Assembly: GCA_963082975.1 (NCBI GenBank)
Contig: OY720350.1
Location: 17,268,910-17,332,909, forward strand
Length of the DNA: 64,000 nt
From: Labia minor
Lineage: Eukaryota; Arthropoda; Insecta; Dermaptera; Spongiphoridae
Reading direction: 5' to 3'
In this document: in pieces, positions 25,148-36,419 of the stretch
Position numbering within the stretch: the stretch's first letter is position 1
Layout of the letters: each line of letters begins with the position of its first letter
Program-made: the position numbers and the translations under genes
Notes under the pieces: model-generated
The model's input: the letters and a program-made list of their open reading frames with translations, nothing else
Database searches by the model: none
What the model was told of the DNA's origin: nothing

Positions 25148-25612
25148 TACGAGGGTGGCCTGAAAAGTTTCCGACCTGACCAAGAAAAACGATGTTTTTC
25201 AATTTTTTTTTTGCTATATTTTTCAACATAATCTCCATCAACACTGATACATTTCTCAGAACGGTGTTCTAATTAATTTAATTAATTTAATTAATTAATA
25301 AATTATTTAATTTAATTTAAGTCTCATCAACAGTTATAAATCGACGCAAAAATTTGTTTGAATTACGCCTACAGCACCAAATTGCCGTTAGAAATGGTTT
25401 TTCGAAGCAATTTTTGACCTAACGTAAGGAAATGCGGCACCCACGTTGCACACAGCTTTCCATATTCAAATGGATTTGCAAAATATTTCGCACACGTTCA
25501 GCTGACATCGTACAGGTCTCAATTATCTTGAATTTTGAAAAATAAAACAAAAAAAAATTGAAAAACATCGTTTTTCTTGGCCAGTCGGAAACTTTTCAGA
25601 CCACCCTCGTAT
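25148..25612 (-). pseudogene. Decayed mariner relic (GGGTGGCCTGAAAAGTTTCC ends)
   Basis: TA-bounded 465-bp element whose ends, TACGAGGGTGGCCTGAAAAG and its complement before 25612, are inverted repeats of about 30 bp. The - strand carries a recognisable FLRRFITVDET segment (about 25325-25355), the mariner first-Asp motif with Val in place of the usual Gly. The C-terminal two thirds is deleted and the rest is broken. An (AATT)n stretch sits at about 25272-25300. Confidence 0.75.
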
Positions 25613-25738
25613 AGTAAAAATGTGATGCGATTAAAAACTTAAATTCCATTTTTGTTATATTTAATTTATGATATTGGTTTGTATTTATTTAGTTATTTAT
25701 TCGAATTTAAAATATTATTTTATTTCTTTTTTTATATA

Positions 25739-27027
25739 ATAGGTTGGGGAAAAAGAAATCCATTATTTTTTCGGTAGATGGCTGTAGTGATCGATATCTC
25801 GTAAATTATCGATCAAACAATTTCAAATTTATGCTCGTTGTCGAGTTAACAGTTCGCACTAAAAGAATTCGTTTGCAGTTTTTTGTTTTGTCCATTCAGT
25901 TCTGAGTTACACGCCGTTAAAGATGGAAGTCAACAAAGAGAAAATTCGGTACATTTTACAGTTTTTCTTTGATAAGGGCGAAAATGCAAGTCAGGCGGCT
26001 AAAAATGTGAATAGTGTTTATGGTCCCGATACTGTAACAGCTAATTACGCGCAATTTTGGTTTCGTCGATTCCGTTCGGGTATTTTTGACGTTAAGGATG
26101 CCCCTCGCACAGGCAGGCCCGTCGTCGAAAATGTCGACAAAGGCACTGAAATCATCGAAGTGGACCGGCATGTTAGTAGTCGTAGGATCGCCCAAGAGTT
26201 AAAGATCGACCACAAAACAGTTTTAAACCATTTGCACAAAGCTGGGTTTAAAAAAAAGCTTGATGTTTGGGTGCCACACCAATTAACACCAAAAAACATG
26301 ATGGATCGAATTTCCATCTGCGAAGCCTTGGCCAAACGTAATGAAATCAACCCATTTCTTAAACGGATGGTGACTGGGGATGAGAAATGGGTCACATACG
26401 ACAACATTATGCGAAAGCGATCGTGGTCAAAGCGCGGTGAAGCAGCTCAGACGGTGGCCAAACCGGGACTAACGGCCAGGAAGGTTCTGCTTTGCGTTTG
26501 GTGGGATTGGAAAGGAATCATTTATTACGAGTTGCTTCCATATGGCCAAACATTAAATTCAGACATCTATTGTCAACAACTGGACCGTCTGAAGCGAGCA
26601 ATTGACCAGAAACGGCCAGAATTGGCCAACAGAAGAGGTGTCGTGTTCCATCAGGACAACGCCAGGCCACACACTTCTATAGTGACTCGTCAGAAACTCC
26701 GGGAGCTTGGTTGGGAAGTTTTGATGCATCCACCATACAGTCCGGACCTCGCACCAAGCGATTACCATCTTTTTCTTGCATTGCAAAACTTTTTTAGTGA
26801 TAAGAAATCAAGGCATCAAGGGAAGAGTGTGAAAATCAATTGCTGGAGTTTTTCGCTAATAAGGACCAAGACTTTTATGAGAGAGGCATAATGAAGCTAC
26901 CATTAAAATGGCAACAAATTATAGAACAAAATGGTGCATATTTGACCTAAATCGGACAATGCAAAACATGTTAAATAAAGTCTTGAAGTTCACGTAAAAA
27001 TAATGGATTTCTTTTTCCCCGACCTAA
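25739..27027 (+). mobile_element. Near-complete mariner element
   Basis: 1,289-bp element between TA dinucleotides. Ends are inverted repeats of about 30 bp containing GGGGAAAAAGAAATCCATTA (from 25747 on the left; complement ending 27018 on the right). It is much GC-richer than flanking DNA. It encodes the transposase at 25923 onward. Confidence 0.9.
25923..26891 (+). CDS. Mariner (D34D) transposase, SETMAR/cecropia-like, C-terminus frameshifted
   Basis: Cut-and-paste transposase acting in the nucleus on the flanking inverted repeats. 322 aa are open; members of this type are usually about 345. The N-terminal half has the paired HTH with GRP (residues about 60-65) and RRIAQEL/HKTVLNHLHKAGF helices, then WVPHQL (the mariner WVPHEL motif). 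Catalytic residues are D in VTGDEKWVTYDN, D in VFHQDNARPH and D in SPDLAPSDYHLF, with exactly 34 residues between the last two. After LALQNFFSDKK the frame changes to an unrelated tail. The normal C-terminal sequence continues in another frame to a stop at 26948-26950, so a small indel near 26805-26830 breaks the protein after the catalytic core. ATG at 25923 is the first in frame and matches family starts. Confidence 0.92.
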   Translation: MEVNKEKIRYILQFFFDKGENASQAAKNVNSVYGPDTVTANYAQFWFRRFRSGIFDVKDAPRTGRPVVENVDKGTEIIEVDRHVSSRRIAQELKIDHKTVLNHLHKAGFKKKLDVWVPHQLTPKNMMDRISICEALAKRNEINPFLKRMVTGDEKWVTYDNIMRKRSWSKRGEAAQTVAKPGLTARKVLLCVWWDWKGIIYYELLPYGQTLNSDIYCQQLDRLKRAIDQKRPELANRRGVVFHQDNARPHTSIVTRQKLRELGWEVLMHPPYSPDLAPSDYHLFLALQNFFSDKKSRHQGKSVKINCWSFSLIRTKTFMREA

Positions 27028-27759
27028 TATAATAATTATTACGATATATTATGTTATTTAAATATTATTTTGATATACATATATGAGTCATGTTTATTAA
27101 TTTTTTTTTTTTACTATTTATATATTTTATTTAAATAAAACTTTGTTTGTGTGATTATACTGTAGAAATATTTGTTTGAATTAATAAGTGCATATGGCAT
27201 AACAAGGTTAGTTTTCTAATTCAAAAATCCTTGACTTGTCTGTAATACCTTGAAGAAGTTCATATGATCTTAATAATTGCCATATCCAATAAAAAAACAA
27301 ATATAAAAATTTTCAAAAGTCTATCTCAATAAAAAGTCGATGAAAAATCGATTTCAATTTATCAAAAGAGCGAACAGACAGACAGACGCCAAGTGAAGTT
27401 GAGAAAAACGTTATAATAAAAATAAATATAGGAATATTCTATTCTATTTGCTCTATTAGACTAAATAGGGGATGCCAAATGATTAAATATTTTGTTTTTT
27501 TCTAAAACTATGTTTTCAAAAGGTATACCAGCCTTTTCTATTTTTTATGATTTGATTATAATTATATTATAATATATTATATTTTGATTATTATTATTAT
27601 AAAATATAAGTGGGAAAAATAAAGTACATACTCTTCTAAATGTCATACAATATTATTTGCTAGACATTGAATGAAATCACAATTGGATTTAAGTGTGACT
27701 AAGGATTTTAAAGCATTTCAAGGAATTTGTTTTTACAAGTTTATTGTAAATAGGATATA
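27028..27759. other. AT-rich interval, nothing recognised
   Basis: No coding frame or element ends. Confidence 0.5.
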
Positions 27760-27767
27760 CGATAGAT

Positions 27768-30700
27768 CATAGGTTCTTAAACTTATGTACTCCACGGACC
27801 CCCACTTGAAAAAATTTTTTTTGACGGACCCCCATCACAACTTTAGGTACTTTACGTCATTTTATTAATTAATTTCTGGCTTACGATCTCATAAGGACAA
27901 GGATATATGATGAATATTTCTAACAGTGATTGGTGAATAACGATTTTTTTGCATATTGTAGAACACATTTTATTAGAAATTATAATATTGAAGAAAGAAA
28001 ATACAAACATTGTCATAGCAACAAATCTCACAAATTATAATGGGTACTTACATTAAATTCATATAAATATTTTATAATTTTTTTCAGAAAATATTAAATA
28101 AGAAATATTTTAAAAAATAACTGCATCTATCTCATTAAATATAACTTACATATTTAATGAGATGTATGCAGTTGTTTTCTTGAAACAAGAATCTCAATAT
28201 CTGGCTTAATATTGGAAACTTTTAATCTAAGATCCGGCTCTACATTTAATTTGTTTCTATATTTAGACTTAATATAAAATAGTACCGAAAAAGCTTGTTC
28301 GCATAAATATGTTGTGCAGAATGGAATCAAATGTTGAAGTGCTTTATTTGCAAGCGCAGGATAATCTGACCTGAGAAGTAACCAAAAGTTGCTCAATTCA
28401 GTTTTGTTAAATTTTAGTTTATAAGTTGTATCACATGATAATTCCACGAGAATATCTTGTTCAGGTGCAGATAAATGTTTAGCATTTGTAATTTCCATAT
28501 TAAATGGATCTCTGATCCAGTTATTGCAAGGATCAGGAGTAGAAAAATACTTCCTGAAGTTGCTTTTCAAAGTAATTAAATGTTCAACAAATAATTGACG
28601 CGTTTGATTAAGCAATTTTTCACTGGAGCTTTCTATGAAATCATTGAGAGTTGGAAAAGACTCATATACACCGTTCTGGATGCGTTTCGACCACAAGTCG
28701 ATTTTTTTAATCATTGCTTCTATTTTATCTTCAACTTTAAATATATTTACAACAGTACCTTGCAGGCTCAAATTAAGTTCGTTCAATTTTGTAAAAATAT
28801 CAGTCAAGTAAGCCACCTTAGCTAACCAGATAAAATCATTGAAACATTCGGTCAGTTCAAAATGCGCATCTATTAAAAACAATCGTATTTCATCTCGAAG
28901 CTCAAAAAGGCGAATGAGTACTTTCCCGCGGGACAACCAACGTACATCTGTATGTAATAATAAATGTGTATGTTGACTACCCATTTCCTCACACAAAATT
29001 TTAAAAACTCTGGAATTAAGTGGACGAGCCTTAATGAAATTGACAATTTTAACTACTTCGTCTAATGTTCTTTTCAAATCTGGTGACATATTTTTGGCTG
29101 CTAATGATTCTCTGTGAATGCAGCAATGATTCCAAACAACCTGAGGCGCAACATTTTTAATAAGAGCAATCAATCCAGTTCTTGTACCTGACATTGCACG
29201 AGCACCATCAGTGCAAATTCCAACACATTTTGGCCACTCTATTTCATTTTCGGTTATAAAATTATTCAAACTGTTAAATATGTCATTAGCTGTCGTTCGT
29301 GAAGGTAGTGAATCACAAAACAATACATCTTCTTGTATTTGATTTTCAAACTCATATCTAATGAAAGCTAACAAATTGGCATTATTAGTGACATCAGTAC
29401 TTTCATCCAATTGTAATGAGTAATAGTGACTTTTGCGCACTCTCGATATTAATTCTTCTTTTATATTACATGACATGTCTTCAATCCTATTCTTAACCGT
29501 ATCATTTGATAATGAAATCAAATTTATATCGTTTGCTGCTTTAGTTCCTAACATTATATTTGTAATTACTTTTGTAGCAGGAAGAATTAATTGCTCTGCT
29601 ATATTATGCGGCTTTCCTGCTTTAGCAATAAGTAGAGCTACTTCATATGATGCCATTACTGCTTTCTTACTCATACCACCAGATCCCGTCTTTACCATCA
29701 ATTTCTGACTTGAATTAAGTTCTTCTTTTTTCATTTTAAAAAATTCGATAGACTTACTAACATGCTCGCTGTGCTTTGTTTGTAAATGACGTCTGAGATT
29801 AGCAGGTTTCATACTTTCATTGGATAAACTTTCCTGACATAGAACGCAGACTGGTCTTTCCACATCATTGTTGCAAATATAAGTAAATCCAAATGATAAA
29901 TAATCATCCGAATATTTTCTAGTTTTGCGTTTCTTGGTAGAGTTTGCTGTTGATGCCTCATCATCTGATTCTTTCCGTTTCTGTGTTGAACCAGTTTGTA
30001 GCCAACGATCCATTTTATGGAGTAATTTATTAACATTGAACTACAATAATATAAATATAATATAAATATAATATAAATATAACGAATTATTATTTACTAG
30101 CTATGTTTTAATATGATTTTAAATGAATGTTTTAATATCATTTTAAATGAATGTTTTAAATCATTTTAATAAATGTTTTAAATAATTTTAAATAAATGAT
30201 TTAATATCATTTTAAATGAATATTAATTTATATAATAAATATATTTCGTAATTTGATTCTAAAATATTATTAATTTCGTAATTTGATTCTAAAATATTAT
30301 TAAAATAAATATTTTTTATTCATAAAACTAACTTATACTTACTCTCAAAAACAGCCTTTCTGGGAAATTGCAAAATGTGTTTAGTGTTTTTATAAAATAA
30401 TGATCATGCAAATTACACTAAAAATTAAAAAAAATTATTAGCTATAATAAACTATTATTAGCTATAATTTAATTATAATTAATTAAATTAATAAAAATAA
30501 TTTAAAGATACAACTCGTTGAGAAATGAACTTATAATTAACATTAATAAAAATAATTTAAAGATACAACTCGTTGAGAAATGAACTTATAATTAACATTT
30601 GCTTTAAAACTGTTTAAAACCCCAGAGTGGACGCTGACAATTTGGGTTTTTCCGGGTAAGACTGTCCCCTCCCCTGGTTTTCCCCAATAACAAAGTGAAA

Positions 30701-31041
30701 GAAAATTCCCTTATATGCCTCCCCTTCCGAGCCCCTAAGAGGGGTTATTTTAAAGGAACAATCGAAAAATGATTTTAAATGAATGAATGGATGAAAATTC
30801 AAATTTTATATATAGTTTTTTATATATGTTTATTTATTCACAAAAAATTAATTGACATAATTATCAATTTAATAAAATAAAATAGTATTATTAATAGTAT
30901 TAAATTATAGCCGTAATTCTCTAGGAGGATATAGTTAAACAATGAACTTTAAATATTTATATATGTATATATTTTTACGATGATTTTTTTCCGAGGACCG
31001 CGGACCCCCAGTAAAGGCTTCGCGGACCCCCAGAACCACTG
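27768..31041 (-). mobile_element. Complete hAT element, Buster type
   Basis: 3,274 bp bounded by CATAGGTTCT on the left and AGAACCACTG on the right. The perfect 8-bp duplication CGATAGAT lies at 27760-27767 and 31042-31049. TA at its centre matches the nnnTAnnn consensus described for Buster hATs. Each end carries a duplicated GGACCCCC subterminal motif (about 27797 and 27825 on the left; about 31003 and 31024 on the right). 5' of the transposase are tandem duplications: a 30-bp unit twice at about 30243-30302 and a 55-bp unit twice at about 30491-30600. Confidence 0.92.
28154..30013 (-). CDS. hAT transposase with BED zinc finger (ZBED5/FAM200-like, Buster group)
   Basis: 619-aa uninterrupted frame, full length for the group. 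Residues about 40-84 form a BED zinc finger with C56, C59, H76 and H81. Then GSGGMS and a long linker lead to the RNase H-like catalytic core: LQLDESTDVTNNANLL (first acidic residue, about 205), GICTDGARAMSG (second) and NHCCIHRESLAAK. An all-alpha insertion follows. The C-terminal hAT dimerisation region is FWLLLRSDYPALANKALQHL then FCTTYLCEQAFSVLFYIKSK, which includes the catalytic Glu in CEQAFS. ATG at 30013 gives the MDRWL start typical of these proteins. The ORF, ends and target duplication are all intact, so it looks recent and possibly competent. Domestication is unlikely because the element is complete. Confidence 0.93.
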   Translation of the reverse strand: MDRWLQTGSTQKRKESDDEASTANSTKKRKTRKYSDDYLSFGFTYICNNDVERPVCVLCQESLSNESMKPANLRRHLQTKHSEHVSKSIEFFKMKKEELNSSQKLMVKTGSGGMSKKAVMASYEVALLIAKAGKPHNIAEQLILPATKVITNIMLGTKAANDINLISLSNDTVKNRIEDMSCNIKEELISRVRKSHYYSLQLDESTDVTNNANLLAFIRYEFENQIQEDVLFCDSLPSRTTANDIFNSLNNFITENEIEWPKCVGICTDGARAMSGTRTGLIALIKNVAPQVVWNHCCIHRESLAAKNMSPDLKRTLDEVVKIVNFIKARPLNSRVFKILCEEMGSQHTHLLLHTDVRWLSRGKVLIRLFELRDEIRLFLIDAHFELTECFNDFIWLAKVAYLTDIFTKLNELNLSLQGTVVNIFKVEDKIEAMIKKIDLWSKRIQNGVYESFPTLNDFIESSSEKLLNQTRQLFVEHLITLKSNFRKYFSTPDPCNNWIRDPFNMEITNAKHLSAPEQDILVELSCDTTYKLKFNKTELSNFWLLLRSDYPALANKALQHLIPFCTTYLCEQAFSVLFYIKSKYRNKLNVEPDLRLKVSNIKPDIEILVSRKQLHTSH

Positions 31042-31049
31042 CGATAGAT

Positions 31050-31560
31050 ATATTTATTAAAATTTAATATTTTCAAATCATTTATTATATATATATATAT
31101 ATATATATAATACTTGTATGTCCTCGGTTATAAGTCATTTTTTTTTATTTTAGTTATCGAAGTTGTTGATTTAAAGCCAATTCTTTTTTAGGCCAAGTAT
31201 GTTTTGATTTTAAATATGTTTTTTATTATTTGTATAAATATTAATCACAACGTCAATGACTCTCAATAATTTGAAATATACGTAGTAATATGTTCAATAT
31301 AAATATAATCTTATCTTATTATGCTAGCTAAAATTGTATATATGTATTTATCTATATATATTGGTTCTCAAAAACCGCTCTAACGATTTTTTTCAAATTC
31401 ACACTAGATATAGTATTTATAAAGAAAAATTAAGTTTTATTGATGATATCTCTTGAAACATACAGCTTCATTATTAATTTCTTAATTGAAAATTATATAT
31501 GGAAAACGTCAAAATTTTTAATACTGCCTGCTAAGACAGTAAAAAAATGACAATTTTTTA
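31050..31560. other. AT-rich interval, nothing recognised
   Basis: (TA)n at about 31089-31110. No coding signal. Confidence 0.5.
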
Positions 31561-31572
31561 TCTAAATACATA

Positions 31573-31650
31573 TAGTCCAGCGGTTGGACTGATGTTTTAA
31601 CGAGTGGATTTCGTCGGTTCGAAACTCGCCGGGTGAATCGTTATTTAAAA
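31573..31650 (+). repeat. tRNA-like pol III promoter segment, possible SINE head
   Basis: TAGTCCAGCGG at 31573-31583 fits a box A and GGTTCGAAACT at 31616-31626 fits a box B. They are 43 bp apart, a normal tRNA spacing. The surrounding sequence does not fold into a clean cloverleaf by eye, and a T-rich stretch starts at about 31670. It is more likely a tRNA-derived SINE or tRNA pseudogene than a functional tRNA. Confidence 0.45.
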
Positions 31651-31837
31651 ATGAAAATAATGATTTTGTTATTTTTTTTTCTTTTTATCTATTGTTTACT
31701 TTTTAATAAATTACTATTCTATATTTATTTATTCATTGTTCTTTTATTAATAAAGTTTTAGATAGTTTTATAAGTTTTAATATTTTTTCAATAAAATATT
31801 ATTCAATATATTTATTAATATTATTTTATTTATTATT

Positions 31838-32760
31838 ATTGAGTACCCGAAGTTCCATTCATTTTAATCAGATTGATGCAATGATGCAACAGTTAATAAT
31901 TGTAATATTGTAATAAATTTCTATCTTGAAAATTGTTACATATTATTCAGGATATTTTAAAAACTATTTCTTTCTTTAATTAATATTCATTTTTTCTATA
32001 AGTCAGATATATTTCCAAATATTAAATAATTTTTGAAGTGAAAACTTCTTTAGCGGCGTTGAGCACTTTTGTGGGATGGGGAAAAAGTAACTCGCGTGAT
32101 CGTGACCAACACCATGAAACCATCTGCTTTCAAATTTCTTATAACAGAGCGCGAAATTTGAATTGTCATTAGAACTGTTTTATAAATTATCTCTAACATA
32201 TAAATATATATTTATTATGTAAAGTTCATTTCATATATACATATATAATCAAAATTATACGAAATGAACTTCACATAATAAATATATATTTTATGTTAGA
32301 GATAAGAATTATAAAACAGTTCGTATTGCAATATTTTAAACAAAGTTGTGTATTTATATATATATAAATATAAGTTACAAATTTGTTTAAAATATATGTT
32401 TAAAATAATATATAAGTTATATATATATACATGCATATGAAATTCATCTTTCTCGTGAAATAGCGCGAATTTCGTCTGTTTTAAAATTTCTTACGCAGAA
32501 GTTTTCACTTCTGTCGGCCAGTCCCACGACTGCCAATTTTGCTTTTTTAATTCCGAAAAGCTGCAAAGCACGTTTTTTTGTCTTTAGTTTGTTTTATAAC
32601 CACTTGGGGCGCTAAACAGTTTTTCAAAAAAACACTATAGAAAAAAAATATATGTACCTATATATTATATATTTATGTATTATTGAGGAGCACAAGTTCA
32701 TTAATTTTAATCAGATTGATGCAAATGTGTAACATTTAATAATTGTAATAAATAATTAAA
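31838..32760. repeat. Direct repeat pair about 840 bp apart
   Basis: Segments at about 31838-31918 and 32681-32753 share TTTTAATCAGATTGATGCAA and the following TTAATAATTGTAATA. They flank 32.0-32.6 kb, which includes the inverted repeat at 32172-32322 and two GC-richer stretches (about 32045-32155 and 32455-32640). This may mark the ends of an uncharacterised repeat or a local duplication. Confidence 0.4.
32172..32322. repeat. Near-perfect inverted repeat (foldback), 151 bp
   Basis: Left arm from GAACTGTTTTATAA (32172) pairs with the right arm ending TTATAAAACAGTTC (32322). The arms are about 60 bp with few mismatches and the loop is about 25 bp (near ATATACATATATAATC). A foldback MITE is the simplest reading. 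Confidence 0.75.
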
Positions 32761-33096
32761 GAATTGTGTATCAATATTTTTTAAAGGGTAGAGCGAGAGC
32801 TCGGTGTCCCAGGTATTAATATTACCAGCCAAATCCAATAATAATGAATCATTTTTTTTAACTTAAGTACCGAGCCGAGGCTCGGGGTCCCGGTACTTTT
32901 TACTTATGCAAGATGGTGGCCCCCTCATCTTGGAGGGGAGAAGGGGTGGTTTTGAGAAGAGTTCTAAAAGTACTTTTTATCCTTGATAAGTTCACTCTTA
33001 CTATTATACTATACTTATTATAATTATACTTCTTATAAGGTAATGATAAGGTAATGATTTTGTAAACTGTAATAAAGAGTACTTTTGGGTCTATTG

Positions 33097-33331
33097 CATG
33101 TGTGCCGCGAGATTTTCAAAATGAACCTCCAAATTTTAAAAATTTAAGGTTCAAATTATGACAAATTATGATAAGTACGTATTTATTTTATATGTTTAAA
33201 TGATCGGTAGCGTTGTTATTTAAATTTAAATGAAATTATCAAAAAACACCAAGCTCAAATTTTGTGTGCCGCCAAATTTTTAAACCGTTAAAAGTGTGCC
33301 GCGGTAAAAAAAAAAAGGTTGAGAATCACTG
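33097..33331 (-). mobile_element. hAT MITE (CAGTGATTCTCAACC end) with 8-bp duplication
   Basis: Flanked by perfect GTCTATTG duplications (33089-33096 and 33332-33339). Read on - it starts CAGTGATTCTCAACC and carries the ACCGCGGCACACTTTTAACG block shared with 22188 and 23970. The opposite end, CATGTGTGCCGCG on +, is less similar. The TA at the centre of the duplication fits Buster-type target choice. Confidence 0.7.
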
Positions 33332-33339
33332 GTCTATTG

Positions 33340-34317
33340 ATTATCTTTAATTTCATTAAAGTGGGCAAATACTCCAATAAGTGGGACTTACCTTTCAACT
33401 GTTGTAATCTTTGAATTTTGAATATAATTTCAAATATACTTATAGATTCTTGATTATTATTATAATCTTAAAATTGTTCATTGGAAAAATATTTTTTTTT
33501 ATTATTTATAATAAAATAGGAAGTTTCTTGTCTATATAATTATTATTCATTATTTATGGATTTATGTAAATAACAGTTTAAAGATTTTTTATCTATTAAA
33601 TTAATCAAATATTTTTATTTAATTAATAAAATAGAAAAATCTTGATGTCTTGAAAACATAATGTCGGATATATTAAAAGTTTATGACTAAAGTAAGGTGT
33701 CAAGAACAACATACGATTTATTGTAAATGAATAATAACTTTAGTAGGTTTAGTAGGAAATTTCCGAATAGAGTGAGAATGAATTTTATTCAAGAAAAATT
33801 CAAGTATTCAAATTAGAAAATATAAGTTAATAATACATTATTTCCAAAATTATTGGATGGTATTAGATATATGATACGGTGTTTGTTGATGCAATCATAT
33901 ATGCATGTAAAATGTTGTCATTAATATTCAAAAAAATTTATTTAATTTTTAAAAAATAAATACAGAAACTTATTACTATTCTCACATGGATTTTTTTTAA
34001 ATTAATTTCTATCAATTAAATATTAAACTTTTCTAAATTTACCTCTTTCATCATTTAATTATTATTTATGAATATTTCAGTCTTAAATATTTATAGATTC
34101 AACTTTTATTATTTTTTTTTACGAAACACTTATATTATTAATCAATTATTATAAATATTTTAATTTTTCCTTATACATAAAAATTAAAATCCATAAAATA
34201 TTTAAATGATTTATTAATAGTCATTATGTGTGTGATTTACAAATTTACAATAACATATAAACAAAACTTAAGGATAATACTTAGGAAGAGAATTCAGGAA
34301 GGACAAAAATAAAATAA
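33340..34317. other. AT-rich interval, nothing recognised
   Basis: No coding frame or element ends. Confidence 0.5.
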
Positions 34318-34986
34318 AATAAGTTGACCTGTGGTCAGGCACAGAACCGACCAACGGTTTAAAATAAATTAATTTCCAGCTACAGAAACAATTTCAAATA
34401 ATTTAAAGGAATCTATTAATGCAATAAAAACAGATATGGATTTAACATAATTATTTTTAATTTTATTTTATTTATAATAAATAATAAATAAGGAGTCACT
34501 GGTTGTCACGTCACGAAGGGCTGGGTGACGTCATATAATTTTAAATTAAGAAAAAACTAATGAAGATGATTTTTCTTGAGGATAAAACCAATACAAAGTG
34601 CATGATTCGTGGAGATATGTAAAAAATCTCCTTATGTGAAATTTGGTGTGAAAATAACTCATCCCTTCCTATCATCGATTGGTAATACTACCACTTCCGG
34701 TTCCTGGATATACACCAAAAGTTGATCAATTCATCCTACTGATGCATTAAGTAAATATACCAAATTTTATCAAAATCCGTTGAGCCGTTCAAGCTGTACA
34801 CATCTATAGGGAGAAGGAAGGACAGACGGAAGGATGGACAGACAGAAGGATGGACAGACGGACAGACATCATGCTAAAAATACATTTTTCTGTTAAAAAA
34901 ATGCATGATTCGTGTAAATATGTAAAAATCTCCACATTTTGTGTGAAAACAATACCTCAATTACTATCGTCGGTCGGTAAAAAATT
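34318..34986 (-). mobile_element. HINE-A copy 4
   Basis: Begins AATAAGTTGACCTGTGGTCA and belongs to the CAGGCACAG subfamily (hairpin weakened). One TGACGTCA site is kept at about 34527-34534; the other is mutated to TCACGTCA. The microsatellite at about 34810-34867 is GGAC/GAAGGA-like. Two modules; ends TCGTCGGTCGGTAAAAA. Confidence 0.8.
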
Positions 34987-36419
34987 AAATAAAAATCTAT
35001 TAGTTATATATGTAAATGCCACGCATTTATAATCATTTTAATTTTTATTATTTAATCTTAATTGATATTTTTATCAACCTCAATTTAGAAAATATAAAAC
35101 CAAGAGTTTTATTATTTTTACCAGATTCATGTGATTTTTAATTTTAATAATTTTGTGTTTTGATATTTTAGAAAAATAAATCTTTCTCTCTCTCTTTCTC
35201 TCAATATATATAAAAGTAATATTATAGATGTAGAATTTTAATTTTTTTTTTAAATATTTATTTATTATTTCTTTTAATATTATATTACCAATTAATTAAA
35301 ATTATATTTCTTAATAAATATATATTTAACTAACTAGGTAACTACCTATATCAATGTATACTATATATGTTCTAGAAAAATTTTAATGTATTTCATAAAT
35401 TGATTATATAATATAAATTCCGAGTTATAATTGTAATAAAAGTTAACGGGTTTTAGTATTAATGAGAAGTGCATTGCGCTGCTTCCAATCTTGAATCTGA
35501 ATGCGTTTTGCTTGCTTGAATGCAAGCCTCTTCTTCTTGTTCTTGTTCTTGCCAGTGAAAAGGAAGGAAGGATGAAGAGCGAAGGTAAACGAGACATGGT
35601 GAAGGTCTCGCTCGCTTGGACGACAGTCGCGTATGTAGGAGGTTTTTTTTTTCGAAGGCGCCAGCATCATGAGACGCGACCTTCAAGTGAACGAAATAAA
35701 AAAGAATTTAGCCAGCCAAGGTCGCTGCTCTACATATGAAAAGAGATACTCGAGAACAGAAACAAAGTGAACTCACACATTCATCATTAAAGATCGGAAA
35801 GGAGGAGGAGAAGAAGAGGCCTCGGGATGGAGAGCGGAAAGTGGAGGACATCATCTTTCGATGATCATTATAATTAATGAGTGTGGTTTTTAAGGGAAGG
35901 AGAATGGAGTGGAACTTTGGGATCAACGAGCATAGCGAAGAAGATATTAATTCCTATTAACCTCACTCCCACGAAAATAAAAAAAAAAACAATCATAGAT
36001 TACGAATGAAAAATAAATTTCCGGCTTTACTGTTGAACTATATTCACAAGATTGGTGCTCTTAATTCTGAAACCGTTGTCTTGTGGGCTTGAGATGCAAT
36101 AAAGAAATGAATAACGACAATGGCTATAGAAAAATGACAATAAAAAAGTAATTTCTCGATGAGTCGCCCTACCACACTCGAGCTTCAGACACAAACCGGA
36201 TATTTGAACGAACAAAAGCCATCATTCAAAGGCAGAGAAGGTTTATGAGCTAACACTCTGCTTTCATTTCATAAAACTACACCTCCATAGAGAAAACCCA
36301 AAACAAATGGGGATCTTGCTATTCCGATAATTACATTAGCAATAAATATTCTTAAAAATTTGTGAAAATTTCAATTATCCCAAATTCTGAAGAAACGTTT
36401 CTTCAAAACTATTAAATGT
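34987..36419. other. Interval with a CpG-bearing, higher-GC island (about 35440-36250)
   Basis: About 35480-35760 contains many CG dinucleotides (GTCTCGCTCGC, GACGACAGTCGCG, GAGACGCGACC) in an otherwise CpG-poor, AT-rich window, and is not repeated in it. Short frames overlap on both strands but none has a recognisable domain. It could be a host promoter, a first exon or a 5' UTR. Confidence 0.3.

Noticed and set aside
26045-26786. Antisense frames within the mariner transposase
   Set aside because: They are shadow frames of a higher-GC coding region with no family features of their own.
28595-29708. Sense-strand frames opposite the hAT transposase
   Set aside because: Antisense shadows of the 619-codon transposase.
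31573-31650. Functional tRNA gene
   Set aside because: Boxes are present but I cannot pair a proper acceptor stem and anticodon arm, so it is listed as a tRNA-like repeat.
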